Shown here: positions 40,883 through 48,377 of the stretch, piece by piece
Layout of the letters: each line of letters begins with the position of its first letter
Numbering within the stretch: the first letter of the stretch is position 1
DNA from: Runella sp. SP2
Lineage (GTDB): Bacteria; Bacteroidota; Bacteroidia; Cytophagales; Spirosomataceae
Assembly (NCBI RefSeq): GCF_003711225.1
Contig: NZ_CP031030.1
Coordinates: 6,313,501-6,377,500 of the forward strand
Reading direction: 5' to 3'
Length of the DNA stretch: 64,000 nucleotides
The notes under the pieces: generated by a model
What the model was told of the DNA's origin: nothing
The model's database searches: none
What the model saw: the letters and a program-made list of their open reading frames with translations, nothing else
Program-made: the position numbers and the translations under genes

Positions 40883-42790
40883 TTAACGATTACAAATCCG
40901 AATTCCCGCCTGAAAACCGAGCCAATTGGTTAAATCAAGGCCATCGCGCAAAGTGGTGACTGGAAGTGGCTGATACAGACGCGATAAGTCGGCCTTGATG
41001 TAACCAGGCTCCGCCGTGAGTGCCGTCCACGTACCCGCCGCAAACAATGCCAGCTGTCGCGACAATTTTTTTTCCAATCCCAAGCTCAACCGATAGAACA
41101 TTCCGTTTGACGAATCAAATCGGTTGGTAGCTTCCATTATTTTGTTGGCGGTTAGGTCCAAGTTTCCTGCCCAACCACGACCAAAATACACCGAACTTCC
41201 GATGCCATAGCCAAAAGTATAGAGAGGTTTGTCGGCCATGCCAAAGCTACCGCCTAGTGTCACGATGTTATAAAAACCACGTACGCCCGTTTTGAAGGTT
41301 AGGTTCGCGTAGTTAAGTTCGTCGCTGCTGATTTCAAAACGACGGTAGCCATTGCGGCGAACGTAGCTAAAAAGTCCAATCGGAATTGCCCCTGAGGAGT
41401 CGGCATAGTTGAATAAGCCTAATTGGAGTCCTTTTTCGTGAATACCCGCATAGTTGAAATACGGACTGATTTGCACCCCTTTCAAGCGGCGAAGGGCCAC
41501 GTTTCCAAAGCCGCTGAGTTGCATACCACGGGTATTTCCGAGCACGACGTTGGCAAAACCGCTTACTTGAGCCCCTTGTAAACTTCCAAGTGTCACGCTG
41601 GCAAAGCCTGCCGTTTGGAGGCCGTTGCTAAAACTACGTCCCGTTAAGTTGGCAAAACCTGCCACCTGAATCCCGCTGTGGTGCCCGCCCGTTAGGTTGG
41701 CAAAACCTGAAAACTGCATACCTTCAAAATTTCTTAAAACGGCATTGCCAAAACCCGAAAATTGTAAGCCAAAGACATTGCGCCCAACGAGGTTGACAAA
41801 ACCCGAAAACTGAGCGCCGTGCACATCCCAACGCACCAAATTGGCCAGCCCTCCAAACTCCAAGGCATTGACTCCCAACGAATAACCCGCTATCACATTG
41901 AACGACAACGCATTAATAACGTGCCCGCTCAATACGTGGTTGGTTCCAATAAACGGCAAAAACGACACTTGAAAGGGACGGTAGAGCGTATCGTCCACGT
42001 TTTTGATGTGAACGGCTTGCTTGGCCGTGGTAAAAGCATCCACGAATGTTTCTTGGACTTTATCTAAACTCAATTCGCGTTTTTTGGCAGGAACATCGTT
42101 GGTATCTGCCGAAGCCACCAACACTGGCATCGAAGCCACGGGAACTTTTACTTTGAAGGTATCTTTTCGCGCTACTGTTGTCGAGGGAAGTGTTTGGGGA
42201 CGAATAGGTTCGGTTTTTCCGTCGATTTTGGTATGAATCAATCCAATATCTAATGACAGTTGGTTATTAATGGGCATACTTGTCCCGAGGTATTTTTCTT
42301 TCCGCACCTCCAAGCGAGGGTTGGGCAACGCTGCTGGTAATTTCAACCGATAATAGCCCATCGAATTAGACACGGCAGAAACCAACGTTCGTTTTTCGTA
42401 AATACTCGCTTGGGCAATGCGTTCGCCCGTTTCTTGGTCAAAAATATATCCGTTGATAAATACCTCTTTCGGAGGCTCGTTGGTGGGGGTAACTTTCTGA
42501 AGAATGACGTGGTTGCGGCGCTCTTTGTAGGTAGCTGTTCCTTTAAAAATCTCGTCCAGTACTTGGCGCACGGCCTTGCCCGACGCGTTTAAAGACACGC
42601 GGCGATTGACGTCAAAATCGCTGGGATTGTACGAAAAACTAAACCCGTTTTTGTCCCCAATTAGTTTGAGCGTTTCTTCTAATCGTTCGTTGGCAACGCG
42701 TACCGTAACGGGTTTATCTAATACCGATTTTTGGGCAAAACAGAAAAGAGTAACGAGACAAAACCCAATGGTTTGTAAGCAAATTTTCAT
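40883..42790 (-). CDS. STN/carboxypeptidase-regulatory protein with FSGFAN repeats
   Basis: A 635-residue envelope protein. A signal peptide (MKICLQTIGFCLVTLFCFAQ) is followed by an STN (secretin/TonB short N-terminal) domain (PVTVRVANERLEETLKLIGDKNGFSFSYNP), a CarboxypepD_reg-like domain (FINGYIFDQETGERIAQASIYEKRT), a linker, and from about residue 300 a stack of about ten repeats of 18-20 residues with the core G-x-Q-x-S/A-GFAN (GLQFSGFGN, GMQFSGFAN, GIQVAGFAN, GAQVSGFAN, GMQLSGFGN). The C-terminal part looks like a beta-barrel. It takes the position where a SusC-type TonB receptor normally follows FecR, yet the plug and barrel of such a receptor are missing. Function unknown. Confidence 0.78.
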   Translation of the reverse strand: MKICLQTIGFCLVTLFCFAQKSVLDKPVTVRVANERLEETLKLIGDKNGFSFSYNPSDFDVNRRVSLNASGKAVRQVLDEIFKGTATYKERRNHVILQKVTPTNEPPKEVFINGYIFDQETGERIAQASIYEKRTLVSAVSNSMGYYRLKLPAALPNPRLEVRKEKYLGTSMPINNQLSLDIGLIHTKIDGKTEPIRPQTLPSTTVARKDTFKVKVPVASMPVLVASADTNDVPAKKRELSLDKVQETFVDAFTTAKQAVHIKNVDDTLYRPFQVSFLPFIGTNHVLSGHVINALSFNVIAGYSLGVNALEFGGLANLVRWDVHGAQFSGFVNLVGRNVFGLQFSGFGNAVLRNFEGMQFSGFANLTGGHHSGIQVAGFANLTGRSFSNGLQTAGFASVTLGSLQGAQVSGFANVVLGNTRGMQLSGFGNVALRRLKGVQISPYFNYAGIHEKGLQLGLFNYADSSGAIPIGLFSYVRRNGYRRFEISSDELNYANLTFKTGVRGFYNIVTLGGSFGMADKPLYTFGYGIGSSVYFGRGWAGNLDLTANKIMEATNRFDSSNGMFYRLSLGLEKKLSRQLALFAAGTWTALTAEPGYIKADLSRLYQPLPVTTLRDGLDLTNWLGFQAGIRICNR

Positions 42791-42826
42791 GGCTGTTAGT
42801 TGGTAAACAGTTGATTGTGAAGTACA

Positions 42827-43831
42827 TTATTCACATCCGCTTCCATCCAGTAAGATGGAATTCCCGCGCCGAACGACCCGTAGGTTCAGGGTTTCGGCAA
42901 TGACGGAGAGCGTGGTATCTAAACTTTCTTTTTCAAAACGCGCCGTCAACAGGCAGTTTTCTAACCGACGACTACTGAGACGAATATCAGCATGGTAGCC
43001 TTCGCGCAGCGACGCAACGACGTCGCTCAAGTTGGTTTTTTCAAACACAAAAACCCGCGTTCGGTAGGCCATTTCGTTGAAATTCAACGCGGGTAATTTG
43101 ACGATGGTATCGGCTTCAGAAGTAGCAGCAGCTTCGTCTTTCACCAAAACTACTTTCTGTTTTGGGGTCGAAAACTGCACTTTTCCGCTTGTAACTGCGA
43201 CTCGGACGTGGTTGTCGTACGCCTTTACGTTGAAAGATGTCCCCAATACCCGTACTTCCGTACCGTTGGCATTGATGATAAAAGGCCGCGTTTCGTCGCG
43301 TTTGACGTCAAAATACGCCTCTCCTTTCAGCGTGACCGTACGCGTTTCATCGTTAAAATCGGCGGCAGCGGTCAGCGTAGAATTTTCGTTTAAGAACACC
43401 TTTGTTCCGTCAGGCAAGGTCTGCTCAAGCGTATTTTTTTTGGTCTTCACCACAGCGATTTCAGCTTTTTCTATCGGGGTCATCCAACGATACCCCAGCC
43501 AGCCTAAACCGAGCACGACCAGCACACTTGCTGCTACGCGCCATGCGGCAAAAGAGGACTTTCGCAACGGCAACACTTTTGGCTCAACTTGCTCATTCTT
43601 AGCAGTTATTCGCTTGTTTACCTTACTCCAAGCAGCCTCTACGTCCACCTCCATGGCGGGAGGGCCTACCTGCGTCGAAGCCTCCCACACCCGCTCAAAA
43701 CGCGCCAATTCCTGCGCATGGTCAGCCGACTGGGCCAGCCATGCTTTTACCTGCGCTTGTTCGTCGGGGGTGGTAGTTCCCGCCACGTACCGCGCCAGTA
43801 AATCGTCCGAAATGGGTTCGTTTGCACTCAT
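42827..43831 (-). CDS. FecR-type anti-sigma factor
   Basis: A 334-residue membrane anti-sigma factor. The cytoplasmic N-terminal part (ISDDLLARYVAGTTTPDEQAQVKAWL) has the FecR DUF4880-like segment, a membrane helix follows at about residues 85-102 (AAWRVAASVLVVLGLGWLGYRW), then the FecR domain (TLPDGTKVFLNENSTLTAAADF, GEAYFDVKRDETRPFIINA, GTSFNVKAYDNHVRVAVTSGKVQF) and a C-terminal STN-like segment (LSDVVASLREGYHADIRLSSRRLENCLLTARFE). It should hold the adjacent ECF sigma factor until an outer-membrane signal arrives. Start set at MSANEP; seven upstream codons are also open. Confidence 0.92.
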   Translation of the reverse strand: MSANEPISDDLLARYVAGTTTPDEQAQVKAWLAQSADHAQELARFERVWEASTQVGPPAMEVDVEAAWSKVNKRITAKNEQVEPKVLPLRKSSFAAWRVAASVLVVLGLGWLGYRWMTPIEKAEIAVVKTKKNTLEQTLPDGTKVFLNENSTLTAAADFNDETRTVTLKGEAYFDVKRDETRPFIINANGTEVRVLGTSFNVKAYDNHVRVAVTSGKVQFSTPKQKVVLVKDEAAATSEADTIVKLPALNFNEMAYRTRVFVFEKTNLSDVVASLREGYHADIRLSSRRLENCLLTARFEKESLDTTLSVIAETLNLRVVRRGNSILLDGSGCE

Positions 43832-43868
43832 GGGTAAATTTTTGTCATGCACTCTATTCTTGTAAACT

Positions 43869-44552
43869 TCACAGATTTTTGGTCAACCAATAGACAATCG
43901 CTACCACAGGCAGGAAGTCTGCCAATTCGGTGCGTAATATTTTGAGCGCTTTTCCAATCTGATTTTCGACGGTCTTGACCGACAAGCCCAATTGATCCGC
44001 GATTTCTTGGTAACGCAATTCTTCAAAACGACTTAACTTAAAAATCACCCGACATTGTTCGGGCAACTTCCCAATCGCTTTAGCAAGTTCGCTTTCGAGT
44101 TCGTTTTTATACACCGTCTGACTCACCGATTCGTACGCTTCTTCTTGCGAATAAAGCGTGTATTGCTGATGTTCGTCGCGCACTTTTTGGTGTTTGATGC
44201 GGTTGAGGCAATGATTATGCACCGCCCGATATAAATACGACTTGAGCGACTGCGTAATTTCCAATTCCGCCCGTTTTTCCCAAATACCCACAAACACGTT
44301 TTGAACAATCTCTTCCGATTCTTCTTCATCGCGCAAAATCGACCGCCCGTAGGTGCATAGCCCTCCGTAGTATTTCCGAAACACTTGTTCGAAAACCCGT
44401 TCGTCGCCTTCCCTGATGGCTATAAGTATTTGTGTGTCCGACAATTGCACGTAATAGGATTCCCTTCGTTTTGTCGCAAAAGTACGATTTTGCGGCCAAC
44501 GTACCGTTTCTTTTTGTGACGAGTTGTCGAAAACGATGGATAAAGCACTCAT
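43869..44552 (-). CDS. RNA polymerase ECF sigma factor
   Basis: A sigma-70 family ECF factor of the FecI-like Bacteroidota group. Region 2 (VFEQVFRKYYGGLCTYGRSILRDEEESEEIVQNVFVGIWEKR) and region 4 (LPEQCRVIFKLSRFEELRYQEIADQLGLSVKTVENQIGKALKILR) are complete. The longest frame gives 227 residues; a GTG at 44448-44450 would give 193 residues (VQLSDTQILIAIREGDERV), which is the normal family size, so the true start may be there. It heads the operon with FecR and the FSGFAN-repeat protein. Confidence 0.92.
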   Translation of the reverse strand: MSALSIVFDNSSQKETVRWPQNRTFATKRRESYYVQLSDTQILIAIREGDERVFEQVFRKYYGGLCTYGRSILRDEEESEEIVQNVFVGIWEKRAELEITQSLKSYLYRAVHNHCLNRIKHQKVRDEHQQYTLYSQEEAYESVSQTVYKNELESELAKAIGKLPEQCRVIFKLSRFEELRYQEIADQLGLSVKTVENQIGKALKILRTELADFLPVVAIVYWLTKNL

Positions 44553-44666
44553 TTGCTCCTATGACAACTCAGTGATTGCCTTCCCCCTATGAGTCGAAGA
44601 AATATTTTTAAAAAGAATGTTATATTTGGTAAAAAATGGCAAAGGAAGGTTCAGAAAGCTTACTAC

Positions 44667-44797
44667 ACCCGAAGATTTTTTAAATCCATAAAAACCGTGT
44701 CAAATCTATGAACATCCGTGTTCTATTATCGACGATTTTAGCACACTGATGAAACAGATTGAACTGATTTACACGGATAAAATAAAAATCTTCGGGT
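44667..44797. repeat. 131-bp inverted-repeat element
   Basis: Perfect 14-bp terminal arms ACCCGAAGATTTTT (44667-44680) and the complement AAAAATCTTCGGGT (44784-44797). A second inner pair CCGTGTCAAATC (44695-44706) and GATTTACACGG (44766-44776) matches apart from one base. No coding potential. It looks like a dispersed palindromic element; it fills most of the gene-free stretch 44553-44851, in which I see nothing else besides the sigma-factor promoter region. Confidence 0.65.
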
Positions 44798-44851
44798 TCA
44801 ATAAAATTGGTCTTAACATGTATAAAATAAGGTGGGATAATGCAACCTATT

Positions 44852-47221
44852 TTACAAAGACGATTTTTTGACCTCAAACGTGAATGTTTTGCTACCTGAA
44901 ACACCTTTGTCGGTCAGGCCCTGTACCACAACTCGGTACGTACCTATTTGGTCTGAAGTATAAAAGTTGAGGGTTTGTTTGTTGCTAGTTGTCATTACCT
45001 GCGGATTCCAGTACAGGTGGTTACGAAAATCGGGAACACGACTTTTAAGCTGCTCGGCTGCATCGTAACGCGGTGCATAAAACTCCCGCTTTCCCTGCAC
45101 ACCTTCGTACGAAAGCACCAACGCGCGTGGGTCGATGGGAAAACCAGCCAAATCACCTTTGTAAGTAGAATAACTCACAATGCCTGGAAACGAGAGTGGC
45201 CCAAGGTAGTAAAGTCCGTCAATCACCTGTAACGTTTTGATTTTGAGCGGGTCAAAAGTCAACACTTTGTCGGTATCAAACATCGGAACGCCGTCCACCA
45301 TCACAAGCGGCTCTTCCTCAAACGGAACATTTGACTGTAATTTGTCATACACCCTATAAATAAACTTACCTTGTCGGCGGCGCACAGCCACTCCTGGTAC
45401 ATATTCCCGCATGACCTCTTCCAACGTAGGAAAGCGCGTGTAGGCATCTAATTGGTATTTTTCATCAGGTTTTCCAAAAAAGGCCAACGTATCAGCCTCG
45501 GTAGTCATCATTTGTTGGGCCGATTTGGGCAAAAACGAATTACGGGTTTGCATGTTGATACTGCGGGTCAGCAAATCGTTTTTCCACGAAGCATCAAAAT
45601 GGAATTTAGGCAATACATACGAAGACGTCTTGTCGGAATATGGGCTGTTGATTTCGATGCGATAGGTGCTGTCTTTGCGGGTATTGGTCTGAACAATGAC
45701 CTCTTTTGCCCCCAAAAAATGCTTTAATTCAAACAAAATACGCCCCAAAGAATCACTCGTCGAAACAAACAACTGAGGACGTTTGCTTGGAGCGGCCAAA
45801 TAAGTATCAATGTCAGGAACGGCCGTTCCCGTTTTGGCATCCACCACTTTTCCCGTAATAAAATGCCCCGTCATTTCGGGAGGAAAGGCAAATTTTGGCT
45901 TGGTATGCCTAACGTCATCCCAAGTAAAACGTCGCCAACCGTGGGTCAGCATCAGGTTATCCAACGCCACCTCATCATCGTTTTGATAATAATAATGGGG
46001 CGATTCAACATTCCCTTTGAGGTCGGAACTTAACCCTAAATAGCTGTCGATAAACACAGGCGAAGGTGCGGGCAGCGAATCCACCAAAAAAACCGATACC
46101 GACAAATCGGCGGCGGTCGCGGCAGCGCCTATCTGCGTTCCAAGGTCTAGTTCTACTTTTTCGCGAACGTTGTACTGGCTTTTGCCCGCTTGGACCGAAA
46201 CCGTCAATGACTCTTTTGGACGCTTAAAATACAAACGTTCAGCAACTGGTGTTTGATTATTATCAAAAATTGTCAAAGTCGAAGTGCCATCACCAAGCAC
46301 GTTTTTGTTGAGGCTAAAACGCGCCTGACCGTTTTGGAAGGTAGCCTGAGCGGCATGTTTAGCGATTCCTTTGGTATGTGCCAGCAAAGATACAGCTCCT
46401 TCTTTCCCTTGAGCTCGAACAATAACATCAAGCGTATTGGCCGTTGACTCGCTCACTTGCATGGCATACCCTTGCGCCAACACATCAGGGAGTTTATAAA
46501 CAAACCATTGTTTCTGAGCATCTTGCAACAAAACACGATACGACTGCCCTGTTTCTGGCGTAAACCCAAAAGTACCTATGCCAAATTTATGCGGTTCAAA
46601 ACGAGCGATTGTGTCGTTTTGTTGATTGACAACCCGTCCCCGAAATGCGATTCCTTTTCCATCTTCGCCCACAGCCCTAAACGCCACTTTGCTTTCGAGC
46701 CCTTGCACCAATTGGCCACCTTCGGGAAATAACTGCAAATCGTAAGGTGTTGTTGCTTTTGCCGTGGTGGGAGCGGCGGCTGGTTTGCTAAATGGGTTCG
46801 CGATGGTGATGGGGCTTTGGAAATAAAACTCTGAGCTAAAATTTCTCATCCATTGTGTATAACCGCGCACTAGGTAGTTGCCGCTGGCCAAAAACGGCGG
46901 AATAAACACCGAACCCGACCCTTTACCACCGTCGAGGGTGATTTTGGTTTGTAACACAGGATTTTGGTCTTTGTCCAACACCTCCAAATAAGCCACTTTG
47001 CTCATGTCCAATGGCGTATGTAAGGCCGCATCGACACAATGCGCCTTAAACCAAATCATTTCACCCACCAAATACAACGGTCGGTCGAGGTGAAAGAAAA
47101 GTTTTTCTTGCGGTACTTGCTGACGGTAATTGGTCAGTTGCTGCGTCGGGTTTTGGGCCACTCCTGCGGCTACCCCAAGCAAAAAAGTAAAATATAGCGT
47201 TGGTAGAAAACGGAATTTCAT
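44852..47221 (-). CDS. MG2-type/TonB-plug-like secreted protein
   Basis: A 789-residue exported protein common beside TonB/DUF4249 genes in Cytophagia. After the signal peptide (MKFRFLPTLYFTFLLGVAAGVA) a segment LTNYRQQVPQEKLFFHLDRPLYLVGEMIWFKAHCVDA resembles the alpha-2-macroglobulin MG2 opening, and KVAYLEVLDKDQNPVLQTKITLDGGKGSGSVFIPPFLASGNYLVRGYTQWMRN continues the fold. Later parts hold Ig-like modules and a TonB-plug-like stretch (LEEVMREYVPGVAVRR...PLVMVDGVPMFD). No barrel is present, so it is not a receptor itself; it may be a surface accessory. Start chosen at the signal-peptide Met; 36 upstream codons are also open. It lies 16 bases after a DUF4249 gene. Confidence 0.75.
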   Translation of the reverse strand: MKFRFLPTLYFTFLLGVAAGVAQNPTQQLTNYRQQVPQEKLFFHLDRPLYLVGEMIWFKAHCVDAALHTPLDMSKVAYLEVLDKDQNPVLQTKITLDGGKGSGSVFIPPFLASGNYLVRGYTQWMRNFSSEFYFQSPITIANPFSKPAAAPTTAKATTPYDLQLFPEGGQLVQGLESKVAFRAVGEDGKGIAFRGRVVNQQNDTIARFEPHKFGIGTFGFTPETGQSYRVLLQDAQKQWFVYKLPDVLAQGYAMQVSESTANTLDVIVRAQGKEGAVSLLAHTKGIAKHAAQATFQNGQARFSLNKNVLGDGTSTLTIFDNNQTPVAERLYFKRPKESLTVSVQAGKSQYNVREKVELDLGTQIGAAATAADLSVSVFLVDSLPAPSPVFIDSYLGLSSDLKGNVESPHYYYQNDDEVALDNLMLTHGWRRFTWDDVRHTKPKFAFPPEMTGHFITGKVVDAKTGTAVPDIDTYLAAPSKRPQLFVSTSDSLGRILFELKHFLGAKEVIVQTNTRKDSTYRIEINSPYSDKTSSYVLPKFHFDASWKNDLLTRSINMQTRNSFLPKSAQQMMTTEADTLAFFGKPDEKYQLDAYTRFPTLEEVMREYVPGVAVRRRQGKFIYRVYDKLQSNVPFEEEPLVMVDGVPMFDTDKVLTFDPLKIKTLQVIDGLYYLGPLSFPGIVSYSTYKGDLAGFPIDPRALVLSYEGVQGKREFYAPRYDAAEQLKSRVPDFRNHLYWNPQVMTTSNKQTLNFYTSDQIGTYRVVVQGLTDKGVSGSKTFTFEVKKSSL

Positions 47222-47237
47222 AGCATAAGGAGGGTTA

Positions 47238-48353
47238 TTACCAAAAACTAGGACGAACAAGCGTACCACCTTGGGTTCGGCAATCGGCACATTCGGAAGT
47301 ACCAACAATATAATCAGGGAAGCGGGCACCTTCTGGGTAGTATTGGCTCACAATAATATCTGTCCATTTGAGGGCATCTGCCAAACTAAGGGTATCCGAA
47401 GGCGGGCAGAAAACTGGGAAGCCGAGTGACACAGGGACAAAGAAACGTTTTTCTTGGGGTGAAACGGCACTAAAATGTCCAAACACCAATTCTTGAGGAT
47501 TGCTCGTATTTTTGATATTTCCTGTCACTTGCGACGGCTGTGGATCAAAAAGACTTCCTGTTTTTTCTGTCGTCTTTGAAAGTGAATTCCAGTACGCAAA
47601 TCCATCTTCCGTCAACCCGATTTGTTTTACCAAAATGCTATATCTCACTCGGAGTTTGTTGGAAACGGCCGAGATGGTTGTTACAGGAAAATCACTGATA
47701 ATGTCCTGCGATAGTTTAGCAGTGGATGCCAACAAGATATTTGAAGGGCGGGCCGTTTGCCAACAAACATTGATCAGCGAAGTACGATCTACGATGGCTT
47801 TATTCTTAATTTCATAGACCGATATCAAAGGGGCATGATACTCCCAAGTTTCTTCAAAACGCCAACGGTAATAGCGGGTTTTGTTGAGGGGGTCGTGGGT
47901 ATTGACCAACACCTGAACCGAGCTCCTATCAGAAGCAACTTTATAAGTTATGCTATCAATCGGGGGCGTTTGTTTTACCTCTACATACTCCGATAGGTAC
48001 TCCTTATTGGTGGTGGTTTTGATACGAACCCGAAACTGCTCCGAAGGGTTAACTTTTTGAGCTGGAAGCCGATATAATCCCTTCCCAATTTCGGTAAAGG
48101 TATAAGTAGTTCCTTTATTTCCCTCCACAGTCACCCGTGCTCTTAACTCCGTTCCAAAAGTGTTTTTATTGGAAACAACTTGGGTGTAAGTCAGCATAAT
48201 GCTACTGCTGTCGATTCCGTTGGTATTAAAAAAGCCATCAACAACCAAAAAGCGATTGGCCGACGAAACCTCAGGAGGTGAAAAAGGCACTACGCAGCCT
48301 TCAAGTACCAAAAGCCCCGTCATGATAACGATAAACAAAAGTATTTTTTTCAT
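47238..48353 (-). CDS. DUF4249 lipoprotein (first pair)
   Basis: A 371-residue outer-membrane lipoprotein (MKKILLFIVIMTGLLVLEGCVVPFSPPEV; lipobox LEGC) with the DUF4249 layout: LVVDGFFNTNGIDSSSIMLTYTQVVSNKN near the N-terminus, RVTVEGNKGTTYTFTEIGKGLY, and a C-terminal CADCRTQGGTLVRPSFW with paired cysteines. DUF4249 proteins are always encoded next to TonB-dependent receptors, and here the receptor gene lies 24 bases upstream. They probably help receptor substrate capture at the surface, much as SusD does for SusC. The substrate is unknown. Confidence 0.88.
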   Translation of the reverse strand: MKKILLFIVIMTGLLVLEGCVVPFSPPEVSSANRFLVVDGFFNTNGIDSSSIMLTYTQVVSNKNTFGTELRARVTVEGNKGTTYTFTEIGKGLYRLPAQKVNPSEQFRVRIKTTTNKEYLSEYVEVKQTPPIDSITYKVASDRSSVQVLVNTHDPLNKTRYYRWRFEETWEYHAPLISVYEIKNKAIVDRTSLINVCWQTARPSNILLASTAKLSQDIISDFPVTTISAVSNKLRVRYSILVKQIGLTEDGFAYWNSLSKTTEKTGSLFDPQPSQVTGNIKNTSNPQELVFGHFSAVSPQEKRFFVPVSLGFPVFCPPSDTLSLADALKWTDIIVSQYYPEGARFPDYIVGTSECADCRTQGGTLVRPSFW

Positions 48354-48377
48354 ATAATTAGTGTGAAAATGAAGAGG

